In this document: positions 1 to 8,039 of the stretch, piece after piece
Numbering within the stretch: the stretch's first letter is position 1
Layout: each line of letters opens with the position of its first letter
DNA from: Bacillota bacterium
Lineage (GTDB): Bacteria; Bacillota; Clostridia; Peptostreptococcales; Anaerovoracaceae
Direction: 5' to 3'
Assembly: GCA_023394035.1 (NCBI GenBank)
Contig: JAEXBK010000040.1
Coordinates: forward strand, 1-19,305
Length of the DNA: 19,305 bases
Position numbers and translations under genes: made by a program
Notes under the pieces: model-generated
The model's input: only the letters and a program-made list of their open reading frames with translations
What the model was told of the DNA's origin: nothing
Databases searched by the model: none

Positions 1-890
1 CCGTGCATCTTAAGAAGTGCTCCCTTAACTCCTAAAATAGGAGCTCCGCCGTATTCCGCGTAGTCAAATTCTTTTTTGACTTTTATCAGCTGGTCTTTGA
101 GCAAAAATGCTCCGAGCTTTGATTTCGTATCGCTTAAGAACCGCTTTTTCATCTCTCTTAAGAACATGAGGCCCATGCCTTCTGTAGTCTTCAGAATGGC
201 ATTGCCTGTAAAGCCGTCCGTTACGATAACGTCGCAGACCCCGTCCTGCAGGTATCTTGCTTCGACATTTCCGATGAAATTCAGTGAACTTTTTTCGAGA
301 AGCTCGTAGGCTGCTTTGGTTAAGGTCGTTCCCTTGCCTTCTTCCGAGCCGTTATTAATAAGCCCTACTGTCGGCGATTTTCTTCCCATCACCTTTTCCA
401 TGTATATTGAGCCCATTATCGCAAACTCCAAAAGGTTTCCCGCCTTGCACTCGGAATTTGCGCCTGCATCTGCAAGCAGCGACGGTTTGCTTCCCATTAC
501 AGGATATATCGTAGCAAGAGTAGGTCTGTCTATTCCCTGTATGCGTCCAAGTATAAAAAGTCCGCCCGCAAGTATGGCTCCCGTGCTTCCTGCTGATATA
601 AAAACATCGCCTTCGCCGTTTTTTACAAGCTCAAGCCCCTTTACTATAGATGAATTTTTTTTGGAGCGTACAGCTCTTACCGGTGCTTCATCGTTTGTTA
701 TCGTCTCCGAACAGTGAAATATCGATATACGGCTTCCCTTATAGCCGAGCTTATCAAGCTCGGCTTTTATTACATCTTCTTTTCCCGTTATTACGATCTC
801 GACCTCCGTCTCATTTAATGCGAGTACGGCGCCTTTTACTGCCGAATATGGAGCATTGTCTCCGCCCATTCCGTCGAGTATTATTTTCAT
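1..890 (-). CDS. plsX: Phosphate acyltransferase PlsX, C-terminus beyond window edge
   Basis: PlsX makes acyl-phosphate from acyl-ACP, the first step feeding PlsY in phospholipid synthesis, and acts at the inner face of the membrane. The translation opens MKIILDGMGGDNAP, the PlsX N-terminal signature, and continues with ISAGSTGA, a GSKPSLLADAGAN segment, VTDGFTGN and, at the edge, YGGAPILGVKG, all in family order. 296 codons are present; the family is usually about 330-340 residues, so roughly 40 C-terminal residues lie outside the window. The ATG at 890 shares its A with the TAA stop of glyA (TAATG), so translation is probably coupled to glyA. No stop or frameshift is seen. Identification is secure. 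A glyA neighbour is less common than the rpmF/fapR/acpP context usual for plsX; the genes further left are not visible. Confidence 0.95.
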   Translation of the reverse strand, partial: MKIILDGMGGDNAPYSAVKGAVLALNETEVEIVITGKEDVIKAELDKLGYKGSRISIFHCSETITNDEAPVRAVRSKKNSSIVKGLELVKNGEGDVFISAGSTGAILAGGLFILGRIQGIDRPTLATIYPVMGSKPSLLADAGANSECKAGNLLEFAIMGSIYMEKVMGRKSPTVGLINNGSEEGKGTTLTKAAYELLEKSSLNFIGNVEARYLQDGVCDVIVTDGFTGNAILKTTEGMGLMFLREMKKRFLSDTKSKLGAFLLKDQLIKVKKEFDYAEYGGAPILGVKGALLKMH

Positions 891-2143
891 TACTGATTTG
901 CCTTTTCGTTCATCAATGCTTTGATGATTTCGTCAAGCTTATGAGCTACTTCTCTGAAATCATCTTCCTTATATCCGCGTGTCGTCATCGGAGCGGTTCC
1001 GACTCTTACACCGCTCGTTTCCTTAGGAGAACGCTTGTCTCCCGGAACGCAGTTTTTGTTCAAGGTTATGTGGTTCCCATCACATTTTTCCTGAAGCTCT
1101 CTTCCGCTGAACGGCATATCCGAGAAATCTATCATAAATACGTGATTGTCGGTTCCTCCCGTTACTATCTTGTATCCGAGCTTGATCAGCTCGTCTGCAA
1201 AAGCTGCACAGTTAAGAACTACCTGATGTGCATATTCTTTGTACTCAGGCTTCAAAGCCTCTTCGGCACAGACAGCCTTGCCTGCTATTACATGCTCAAG
1301 CGGTCCTCCCTGTGCATAAGGGAATACGGCACTGTCAATCTTCTTAGCGAGCTCCGGTCTTGAGAAGATGAGACCGCCTCTTGGACCCCTTAACGTCTTA
1401 TGCGTTGTCGTTGTTATTACGTCTGCATATCCGAAAGGTGTAGGATGCTCGCCTGCAGCTACAAGTCCTGCAATATGAGCCATGTCTACCATGAAATAAG
1501 CGCCGCATTCCTTTGCGATCTCTGAAAACTTTTTGAAGTCTATTATTCTCGAATATGCCGATGCGCCTGCAACGATAACCTTAGGATGATGTTCAAGAGC
1601 CTTTGCTCTTACGTCATCCATATCTATCATTCCCTGCTCCGTAACATCGTAGAATACAACATTGTAAAGCTTTCCGCTGAAGTTTACGGAGGAGCCGTGC
1701 GTCAGGTGTCCTCCGTTATCAAGCGACATTGCAAGGACCGTATCGCCCGGATTGATTATTGCCTTATATGCAGCAAAGTTAGCCTGTGATCCGCTGTGCG
1801 GCTGTACATTTACGTGATAGTCTGTATTAAATACTTCGCGCCATCTGTCACAGCAATATTCTTCGAGTCCGTCTACATACTCTGTGCCGCCGTAGTATCT
1901 ACCGGTGTTTCCGCTTGTTCTTATATAAGGATAGCCTTCTGCATATTTCCAGGAAAGGCAGCTTCCACATGCGGCAAGCACTGCCTCTGAGCAGTAATTT
2001 TCGGATGCGATAAGCTCGATATTGCTCTGCTGTCTTTCGTATTCCTTTTGGATGAATTCAGCCACCTTCGGTGATGTCTTTTTTATGAAGCTGATATTGT
2101 CCATGTTGTAGGTATTATTATCGTTGCCTTTTCTGTCTAACAT
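890..2143 (-). CDS. glyA: Serine hydroxymethyltransferase
   Basis: PLP enzyme that interconverts serine plus tetrahydrofolate with glycine plus methylene-tetrahydrofolate, the main source of cytoplasmic one-carbon units. The 417-residue length fits the family. The PLP-binding lysine is K249 in TTTTHKTLRGPRGG; IELIASENY (about 42-50), KYAEGYP, RYYGGTEYVD, the MVDMAHIAGL strand and SGVRVGTAPMTTRG near the C-terminus are all present. Compared with the E. coli-type GYP-GKRYYGG, about eight extra residues (YIRTSGNT) lie between GYP and GRYYGG, at 73-80. As I recall, some clostridial enzymes carry the same extra segment. I kept the first ATG because GGAGGAG lies about 6 nt upstream; the later M14 has no comparable site. 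The 34-nt gap to the upstream GNAT gene shows no terminator, so it should be co-transcribed from the valS operon. No glycine riboswitch was seen. Confidence 0.97.
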   Translation of the reverse strand: MLDRKGNDNNTYNMDNISFIKKTSPKVAEFIQKEYERQQSNIELIASENYCSEAVLAACGSCLSWKYAEGYPYIRTSGNTGRYYGGTEYVDGLEEYCCDRWREVFNTDYHVNVQPHSGSQANFAAYKAIINPGDTVLAMSLDNGGHLTHGSSVNFSGKLYNVVFYDVTEQGMIDMDDVRAKALEHHPKVIVAGASAYSRIIDFKKFSEIAKECGAYFMVDMAHIAGLVAAGEHPTPFGYADVITTTTHKTLRGPRGGLIFSRPELAKKIDSAVFPYAQGGPLEHVIAGKAVCAEEALKPEYKEYAHQVVLNCAAFADELIKLGYKIVTGGTDNHVFMIDFSDMPFSGRELQEKCDGNHITLNKNCVPGDKRSPKETSGVRVGTAPMTTRGYKEDDFREVAHKLDEIIKALMNEKANQ

Positions 2144-2177
2144 TTTTTCTCCTCCGTTAGTGTTGCTTTGATTTATA

Positions 2178-2645
2178 TTACTTTTTCAAAAAATCAAGTT
2201 TCATGATTTCGGGATAACATGTTACGCCATATTGCGGACATGTCTTACACTCAAAGAAGTTAGGAGATTTGTCATCGTCCACCGCATCAAAGCCGTTAGC
2301 CCTGAAAAACGCCGGTGCTCTTGCCACGAGAAACATTCTGCTTCCGCCAAGCGCTTCCGCATCGTCAAGCAGCTTGTTCAGCAGCTTTGTTCCGAAATCC
2401 TTCCCTCTCAGGGACGCATCTACGGCTATGCCGTCTATGATAAATTCGCCTTCTCGCTTTGCAAGAACCGCACCTCCGAAAAGTTCGTTTTTTTCGTCAA
2501 CTATTTCGTAGCACTTTATGATATCCGTATCCACCTCTTCATCGCCGTCAAATTCGAGTTCATTTTCCACAAAAAACCTGACGAGGCGTTCATAGTCATC
2601 GGTATATCTGAGAATGAGTTCCCCTGTTACATGCTTTTCGCTCAT
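2178..2645 (-). CDS. GNAT-family N-acetyltransferase with a C-terminal cysteine cluster
   Basis: Predicted acetyl-CoA-dependent N-acetyltransferase with unknown acceptor. The core has the GNAT pattern: a strand ending IDGIAVDASLRGKDFGTKLLNKLLDDAEALG, where R/Q-x-x-G-x-G/A is represented by RGKDFG (the pyrophosphate-binding loop), then FFRANGFDAVDDD in the last motif. The C-terminal tail carries three cysteines in a C-x2-C-x6-C arrangement (CKTCPQYGVTC) followed by YPEIMK. I place the start at the ATG at 2645 (155 residues, MSEKHV...), because GGAGGG lies about 6 nt upstream. A longer in-frame reading from 2678 would extend into the preceding gene without a good site. The start is 2 nt beyond the TAG of the lipid-kinase gene, so its ribosome binding site lies inside that gene's last codons. 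Substrate could be an amino acid, polyamine or protein; the sequence does not tell. Confidence 0.85.
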   Translation of the reverse strand: MSEKHVTGELILRYTDDYERLVRFFVENELEFDGDEEVDTDIIKCYEIVDEKNELFGGAVLAKREGEFIIDGIAVDASLRGKDFGTKLLNKLLDDAEALGGSRMFLVARAPAFFRANGFDAVDDDKSPNFFECKTCPQYGVTCYPEIMKLDFLKK

Positions 2646-2647
2646 TT

Positions 2648-3568
2648 CTATCCCTCCATATTGTTCTCTAAAGTGCATATTTTGAGCCTGTTGTGAAGCA
2701 CCGAAAATTCAAGCGGAAGCTTTTCTCCGTGTTCGCCGTCTATATCAGTAGGTATTGCTTCACTTGATTCTATTTTTAGATTTGCTGTCTTAAAGTGAAG
2801 CACATGTCTGCTTTCGGAATGAGTGCCTTGAAGGATCTGTATGAATATCTGAGGCATTTCTATCATCGGCATCTTCCTGAAAAGGATTACATCAAGCAAT
2901 CCGTCATTTATTTCGGAGTCAGGAGATATCATCTTGAAGCCCCCTGCCGATTTTCCGTTCATTACAACCATGAAGTACATTTCTTCATCGTATACCATGC
3001 CGTTTGAGGTGAGCCTTACCTTTATCGGTCTGAGATCCGGGACTTCCGAAATGCCTTTGAGATAATAAGCCAGAACGCCTATGCTGTTTTTGAGCATAGG
3101 GTCTGTCCTCTGACTCACATCGACTACCTGCCCAAGAGCTGCCACATTTATGAAATACTTACCGTTGACCCTGCCGACATCGGCATATGTATAATTGCCT
3201 GACATCGCAATATCTATGCTGCTTTTGATGTTGCTCGGTATATTGAAGTAATATGCAAAGTCGTTAGCCGTTCCCGCAGGCAGAATTGCAAGAGGAAGGT
3301 CGATTTCATTATTTATCATCGCATTTGCACAGATATTTATCGTGCCGTCGCCGCCGGCAGCCATTATGAGCGAATACTCATTCTTATAATCAGTCCCTTT
3401 AAGCCTTGAGAGGAAATTGTTAAGACCCGAAGAATCCGCTCTTATAGGTACCACAAGCTTACCGTCTTTTTGGAAACGATCGATAATATAATCAAGATTG
3501 TTCATAAACATACCGTTTCCCGAAATCGTGTTATAAAACAGTATGACTTTATTGATCATATCCTTCAT
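2648..3568 (-). CDS. Diacylglycerol kinase-family lipid kinase (YegS/DgkB-like)
   Basis: Predicted soluble, membrane-associated lipid kinase that phosphorylates diacylglycerol or a related lipid with ATP. The catalytic domain signature GGDGT is at 72-76 within LIMAAGGDGTIN, followed by LPLAILPAGTANDFA (about 91-105), the second conserved block. FFYNTISGNG-like N-terminal text (about 11-19) matches the P-N-x-x-S-G region. The C-terminal half (DGLLDVILFRK, then a SSEAIPTDIDGEHG region) is the beta-rich domain of the family; length 306 is normal. The ATG at 3568 lies 1 nt after the valS TAG, so translation is likely coupled; the ribosome binding site is poor, and M4 is a possible alternative start. 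In low-GC Gram-positives DgkB recycles diacylglycerol from lipoteichoic-acid synthesis; placing it with plsX in this operon suggests phospholipid metabolism, but the substrate is inferred. Confidence 0.9.
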   Translation of the reverse strand: MKDMINKVILFYNTISGNGMFMNNLDYIIDRFQKDGKLVVPIRADSSGLNNFLSRLKGTDYKNEYSLIMAAGGDGTINICANAMINNEIDLPLAILPAGTANDFAYYFNIPSNIKSSIDIAMSGNYTYADVGRVNGKYFINVAALGQVVDVSQRTDPMLKNSIGVLAYYLKGISEVPDLRPIKVRLTSNGMVYDEEMYFMVVMNGKSAGGFKMISPDSEINDGLLDVILFRKMPMIEMPQIFIQILQGTHSESRHVLHFKTANLKIESSEAIPTDIDGEHGEKLPLEFSVLHNRLKICTLENNMEG

Positions 3569-3569
3569 T

Positions 3570-6236
3570 CTATATGCCTGCCTTTGTCGCTACCACTTTG
3601 AGCTGTTCCGTTACCTTTGCCAGTTTTTCCGTATACTGTGCAAGCTTTTCTTTTTCTTCCTCTATCAGCTTAGGCGGAGCTTTTGATACGAAGCCCTCGT
3701 TATTAAGCTTGCCTGATGCACGCTTAACCTCGCCTTCAAGACGCTTTTGTTCCTTTGCAAGTCTCTCATATTCCGACTTGTAATCTATAAGCTGATCCAT
3801 AGGAACATATATCTGTGCTCCGTTTATTACTGCCGACATCGAATCCGAAGGAGCTTTGGAGCTGTCCGTTTCGAATGATATTTCCGTAATATTTGCAAGA
3901 TCCTTTATGTATCTTTCCGTTGATTTGAGCTTATCCGACGAATTCTCGTCTGTTATTGCAACCGCAGTCAGCTTGACTCCCGGCGATGCCTCGGCTTCTG
4001 CGCGAATTGTTCTTATCGCTCTTATCGCTTCCTTTGCAAGCTCGATTCTTGACGCTTCGGTAGGATATCTGTCCGCGTCAGTGTATACAGGCCAGTCCGC
4101 GCGTATAAGCATACCTTCATGAGGCAGGGCACTCCAGATTTCTTCCGTTATAAAAGGCATAAACGGGTGGAGCATCTTGAGCATATCCTTGAGGACTCTT
4201 AGAAGCACGCCTCTTACAGTTTTTTTGTCTTCTTCGTCGTCACTCCAAAGTCTCTTCTTTACAAGCTCTATATACCAGTCACAGAACTCATTCCATATGA
4301 GGTCATAAACCTTCTGACCTGCAAGTGCCAGATCAAACCTGTCCATATTTTTGTTGACATATTCTACCGCCTCGCCTACACGGTCGATTATCCACTTGTC
4401 TTCATCGCGAAGCGCACCTGTCCTTCCTTCTCCGGCAGGCAGGTATCCGTCTTCTCCGCTTATGTTCATCAAAACGAATCTCGATGCGTTCCAAAGCTTA
4501 TTTGCAAAGTTCCTGCTCGATTCGAGTCTGTCCGTAGTGAATCGCATATCATTTCCCGGAGTTATTCCCGTTGTGAGCATGAACCTTAAGGCATCCGCAC
4601 CGTATTGCTCAATTATAAGAAGCGGATCTATGCCGTTTCCGAGAGATTTGCTCATCTTTCTGCCCTGAGAGTCTCTGACGAGACCGTGCAGATAAACGTA
4701 CTTAAACGGAGGCTCTCCCATTACCTCACATGCGGAAAATACCATTCTGATTACCCAGAACAGAATTATGTCATAGCCCGTAACGAGAACATCCGTCGGA
4801 TAGAAATAGTCAAGATCAGGCGTCTTTTCCGGCCATCCTAAAGTTGAAAACGGCCATAGTGCAGAAGAAAACCAAGTATCAAGAACATCCTCATCCTGAT
4901 AAATATCAGTGCTTTGGCACTTAGGACATCTGTCAGGTGTTTCTTCCGATACGATAATTTCACCACAGTCCTTGCAATACCACGCAGGAATTCTGTGTCC
5001 CCACCAAAGCTGGCGCGAAATGCACCAGTCCTTTATATCGTTTAGCCAATGCAGATAAATCTTTTCGAAGCGCTCCGGCACATGTGTAAGCTTACCCGAT
5101 TCGGCAGCTTCGATTGCAGGCTTTGCAAGCTCTTCCATCTTTACGAACCACTGATCCGAAAGCATCGGTTCAATAACGGTATGGCAGCGGTAGCATTCTG
5201 ATGCAGGGATTGTAACTTTCTCCGTCTTGACGAGATACCCCGCCTCTTCGAGTTCCTTTACCCACTGTTTTCGGCATTCGTATCTGTCGAGACCGCAGTA
5301 CCTTCCTGCAGCTTCGTTCATTTTCGCATCCTGCCCTATGCACGATATCATGTCAAGACCTGCACGCTGTCCTACTTCAAAGTCGTTAGGATCATGAGCC
5401 GGCGTTATCTTGACTGCACCTGTTCCTTTTTTGGGATCAGGATATTCGTCTGCTACTACAGGTATCTCTCGCCCTACGATAGGAAGGATAACCTTTTTCC
5501 CTATCATATCGGTATATCGCTTATCTGAAGGATTTACCGCTATCGCAACATCGCCGAACATCGTTTCCGGACGCGATGTAGCTACCACGATCTCTTTTCC
5601 TCCCTGTTCTGCCGAAGGATATCTGAAATACCAGTACATACCTTCTCTGTCAACATGCTCCACCTCTGCATCCGAAAGTGATGTACCGCAAGCAGGACAC
5701 CAGTTTATAAGCCTGTTGCCTTTATATATAAGTCCTTTTTTGTATAGCTGAACAAAGAAGTGTCTTACGGCCTTATTGCAGCCCTCGTCCATCGTAAAGC
5801 GTTCTCTTGACCAGTCGCATGAGTCTCCGAGCTTTCTGCACTGCTTTGTTATCCTTCCGCCGTACTCGTCCTTCCATGCCCATGCACGCTTAAGAAACTC
5901 CTCTCTTCCGAGCTCTTCCTTCGTCTTTCCTTCTTTTTCTCTTATCTCGTTTACAACCTTGACCTCTGTGGCAATGCTTGCATGATCCGATCCCGGAAGC
6001 CATAGCGCGCTGTATCCCTGCATTCTCTTATATCTTACGATTACATCCTGCAGAGTGTGATCAAGTGCATGCCCCATATGAAGCTGTCCTGTTATATTAG
6101 GCGGAGGCATTACTATAGTAAACGGAGTCTTATCCGAGTCTCTGTCAGCGATAAAGGCTCCGCCTGATTCCCATTCGCTATATATTCTCTCCTCAAATGA
6201 TTTTGGGTCGTACGTTTTAGCTAAATTGCGTTCCAT
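3570..6236 (-). CDS. valS: Valyl-tRNA synthetase
   Basis: Class I aminoacyl-tRNA synthetase that charges tRNA-Val in the cytoplasm. At 888 residues it is full length. The class I HIGH motif is H53-M-G-H56 in PPPNITGQLHMGH; KMSKS is at 527-531 in GRKMSKSLGN. The large editing insertion includes GTGAVKITPAHDPNDFEVG (about 271-289). Cys pairs suggest zinc sites: CPAC (190-193), CYRC and CKDC/CPKC (421-424, 437-440). The C-terminal region ends in a predicted coiled coil (about 820-885, YERLAKEQKRLEGE...), typical of ValRS. The ATG at 6236 has a GAGG about 8 nt upstream. The gene is second in the operon, about 20 nt after the 255-residue protein. I looked for a T-box leader (the AGGGTGG-type antiterminator motif) upstream of the operon and saw none, so tRNA-dependent control is not evident. 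Confidence 0.98.
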   Translation of the reverse strand: MERNLAKTYDPKSFEERIYSEWESGGAFIADRDSDKTPFTIVMPPPNITGQLHMGHALDHTLQDVIVRYKRMQGYSALWLPGSDHASIATEVKVVNEIREKEGKTKEELGREEFLKRAWAWKDEYGGRITKQCRKLGDSCDWSRERFTMDEGCNKAVRHFFVQLYKKGLIYKGNRLINWCPACGTSLSDAEVEHVDREGMYWYFRYPSAEQGGKEIVVATSRPETMFGDVAIAVNPSDKRYTDMIGKKVILPIVGREIPVVADEYPDPKKGTGAVKITPAHDPNDFEVGQRAGLDMISCIGQDAKMNEAAGRYCGLDRYECRKQWVKELEEAGYLVKTEKVTIPASECYRCHTVIEPMLSDQWFVKMEELAKPAIEAAESGKLTHVPERFEKIYLHWLNDIKDWCISRQLWWGHRIPAWYCKDCGEIIVSEETPDRCPKCQSTDIYQDEDVLDTWFSSALWPFSTLGWPEKTPDLDYFYPTDVLVTGYDIILFWVIRMVFSACEVMGEPPFKYVYLHGLVRDSQGRKMSKSLGNGIDPLLIIEQYGADALRFMLTTGITPGNDMRFTTDRLESSRNFANKLWNASRFVLMNISGEDGYLPAGEGRTGALRDEDKWIIDRVGEAVEYVNKNMDRFDLALAGQKVYDLIWNEFCDWYIELVKKRLWSDDEEDKKTVRGVLLRVLKDMLKMLHPFMPFITEEIWSALPHEGMLIRADWPVYTDADRYPTEASRIELAKEAIRAIRTIRAEAEASPGVKLTAVAITDENSSDKLKSTERYIKDLANITEISFETDSSKAPSDSMSAVINGAQIYVPMDQLIDYKSEYERLAKEQKRLEGEVKRASGKLNNEGFVSKAPPKLIEEEKEKLAQYTEKLAKVTEQLKVVATKAGI

Positions 6237-6257
6237 TGGTTTTCCTCGATTCGTGGT

Positions 6258-7025
6258 TTATTTGATTTCCGGGTTTCTGTACGTCAGTGCAATTATTTCG
6301 GCAGCTTCGTCTACATCGTGTGCTCCGCTGAAATTCGTTTCCTGTACAAGCGTAAACTCGTGATCTCCGATAATGTAGTACTGCACCGTCGTAGTACCGC
6401 TTTTCTCTGAAATCGTAAATTTATATACGACATCCTCTGCATCCGTAAACGCCTGAGCGACAGTTATTTCGTCAGTATCCCTGTCCGATATCTGCTTCTG
6501 GAGCTGATTGAGCACTGCGTTTCTGAACGCTTCGTGCTCTGCAATGTCAAAGTCATTCTTACCGCGACTTACCGAAATATTGTCCGGTCTTCGCGTATTC
6601 TCAAAACCGTCCTGACAGTAAAAATACTTATATTGCGATCTTATTCTTTCTATTTCTATCCAGCCTTCGGGCAAGATGAAGCTTCCCACTTCAGGAGCAT
6701 ATGTGCGCCCCGGCTCTGAAGCCGTATTAATATCATCCGGAAGCTTCTCAGGCGTATCTTCGTCAAAAGGAGTTGAAATTTCCGGCTCCGGCTCACGAAA
6801 TTCCGTTTCCGGTGGTTCTGCGGCAACGAATTTCGGAATCGTTTCATCATGGTGCTCTTCGCAATTCATATTTCCCGTTTCTTTAACAGGTATATATGAA
6901 TTTGCTTGCTCCTCACTGTCCTGCTTTTCTTTCAGTACGGATACGAGCAAATACGCCGCGCCTGCCGCATATGCAGAAAATAAAATCATTTTTCCTAATT
7001 TCTTTTTCATTACTATCCTCTTCAT
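6258..7025 (-). CDS. Membrane-anchored protein of unknown function, Glu/Pro-rich stalk plus C-terminal domain
   Basis: I do not recognise this 255-residue protein. A short basic N-terminus (MKRIVMKKKLGK) precedes one hydrophobic segment (about 13-28, ILFSAYAAGAAYLLVSVL) with no lipobox or obvious signal-peptidase site, so it is probably a membrane anchor with the rest outside. Residues about 33-112 form a low-complexity, strongly acidic, Pro/Glu-rich linker (repeated PEPEIS-like stretches). Residues about 113-255 look globular, starting SFILPEGWIEIE, with an aromatic-rich YKYFYCQDG and ending AAEIIALTYRNPEIK. The layout resembles small extracytoplasmic beta-sandwich domains of the PsbP/DcrB kind, but this is only a shape comparison. 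Two starts are possible: ATG at 7025 (AGGAG 8-9 nt upstream) or the internal ATG at 7010 (GAGG 6 nt upstream). It is the first gene of the valS operon; nothing explains the link to ValRS. Confidence 0.75.
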   Translation of the reverse strand: MKRIVMKKKLGKMILFSAYAAGAAYLLVSVLKEKQDSEEQANSYIPVKETGNMNCEEHHDETIPKFVAAEPPETEFREPEPEISTPFDEDTPEKLPDDINTASEPGRTYAPEVGSFILPEGWIEIERIRSQYKYFYCQDGFENTRRPDNISVSRGKNDFDIAEHEAFRNAVLNQLQKQISDRDTDEITVAQAFTDAEDVVYKFTISEKSGTTTVQYYIIGDHEFTLVQETNFSGAHDVDEAAEIIALTYRNPEIK

Positions 7026-7069
7026 TCATGTTACTCCTACCGGAAAATAGCAATAAATTTACTTATACT

Positions 7070-7098
7070 ATAATAACGCAAATCCTCGTCAAATTCAA
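7070..7098 (-). promoter_or_regulatory. Candidate sigma-A-type promoter for the valS operon
   Basis: Read on the minus strand, TTGAAT (7093-7098) and TATTAT (7070-7075) are separated by 17 nt. A TTGACG (7087-7092) with TATAGT (7067-7072) is also present but with only a 14-nt spacer. The leader to the ATG at 7025 would be about 40 nt, too short for a T-box. Prediction by eye only. Confidence 0.4.
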
Positions 7099-7141
7099 GC
7101 AATTTCGCCCGTTACAATATATTGCGGATAACACAAACGTA

Positions 7142-7170
7142 TTGATTTTGAAGGTCGTTTATTATATTAT
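7142..7170 (+). promoter_or_regulatory. Candidate sigma-A-type promoter for the envelope O-acylation operon
   Basis: TTGATT (7142-7147) and TATTAT (7165-7170) are spaced by 17 nt, placing a start near 7177 and giving a leader of about 22 nt before the ATG at 7200. The surrounding sequence is very AT-rich, so chance matches are possible. Confidence 0.45.
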
Positions 7171-7199
7171 ATTCTATATTAAAAAAGTGAGATAAGTCT

Positions 7200-8039
7200 A
7201 TGTTTAACAGGAAAAAAATACACATAAATTTCAGAAAGCCGAACATCAAATTTACCAAAATCAATATAAGCAAAATGCGCAAATATAACATTCCCGTTAT
7301 AGTTGCGCTTATCACCGGCTGCATACTTACAGCCTCTTTTTTCATTAATGTAATAAGCTCCAATCATGCGGCAAAGGTTCAAGCCGATACGATCGAAGAG
7401 AATATTGCAAAGATAAGCAGCTTCGACTTTTCCGATGTCAAAGCTGTAGAGGAAAAGCTAACCGCCCTAAAGGAAAAAGAAGCTGCCGTACAGTCATCAG
7501 ACGGTGAATACGATTACAGAAGCATGTTTTCCGGTTGTATGATAATCGGAGATTCCATAACCGAAGGTCTATATGCATACGGGTTCCTCGGATCCGATCA
7601 GGTTATGGCAGATATAGGTTCCTCGATAATAACGGGGAGCGAGCCTTTTGATACTGCTGCCGGCACATACCCTAAAGCCGCATTTTTTGCTTTCGGCATG
7701 AACGACATGGGAAATTACAGCGGCGATGCCGAAAAGTTCATAGCTGATTACACCGAAGCACTGTCCTCGTTCAAAAAACAAACTCCTGACACAAAAATAT
7801 ATGTTTGCTCCATAAGCAAGCCGTCCGAAGGTGCTATCGAGGAAAATCAGGTTCTCGGAAATTATAAGACCTTTAACACAAAGATTCAGGAAATGTGCAA
7901 AAAAAAGAAATTCACATATATAGATACCGTACCTCTTTTAGAGGGACACGATGAGCTCTATGCTGGCGACGGGATTCATGTATCGCCGTCCTACTATACG
8001 TTATGGCTCGATCTCATGAAAAAAAAGGCAGGGTTATAA
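7200..8039 (+). CDS. Membrane-anchored SGNH/GDSL-type hydrolase (putative acyl transferase or esterase)
   Basis: Predicted extracytoplasmic serine hydrolase of the SGNH superfamily. All four blocks can be seen: IIGDSITEG with the nucleophile S119, block II Gly in ADIGSS (G140), FGMND with G166 and N168, and the catalytic DGIH pair D257 and H260. A long basic N-terminus (about 1-29, Lys/Arg-rich) is followed by one transmembrane segment (about 31-52) and a short helical, Lys/Glu-rich spacer (about 60-97), so the catalytic domain should lie outside the membrane. The ribosome binding site is weak (GTGAG about 8 nt upstream). It is first in a four-gene operon; its TAA abuts the next ATG. SGNH enzymes next to MBOAT acyltransferases typically move or remove acetyl groups on glycans. 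Whether this one is a transferase or an esterase cannot be decided from sequence. Confidence 0.88.
   Translation: MFNRKKIHINFRKPNIKFTKINISKMRKYNIPVIVALITGCILTASFFINVISSNHAAKVQADTIEENIAKISSFDFSDVKAVEEKLTALKEKEAAVQSSDGEYDYRSMFSGCMIIGDSITEGLYAYGFLGSDQVMADIGSSIITGSEPFDTAAGTYPKAAFFAFGMNDMGNYSGDAEKFIADYTEALSSFKKQTPDTKIYVCSISKPSEGAIEENQVLGNYKTFNTKIQEMCKKKKFTYIDTVPLLEGHDELYAGDGIHVSPSYYTLWLDLMKKKAGL

Noticed and set aside
650..1363. Open frame of 237 codons on the plus strand
   Set aside because: It lies antisense to the plsX-glyA junction, both of which have clear family motifs; it lacks a ribosome binding site and resembles no protein.
2144..2177. Possible glycine riboswitch upstream of glyA
   Set aside because: Only 34 nt separate glyA from the upstream gene, and no aptamer-like sequence is visible.
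2232..2696. Open frame of 154 codons on the plus strand
   Set aside because: Antisense to the GNAT gene; no ribosome binding site and no recognisable features.
7026..7199. Possible T-box leader for the valS operon
   Set aside because: The intergenic region is too short and no conserved antiterminator motif was found on the minus strand.
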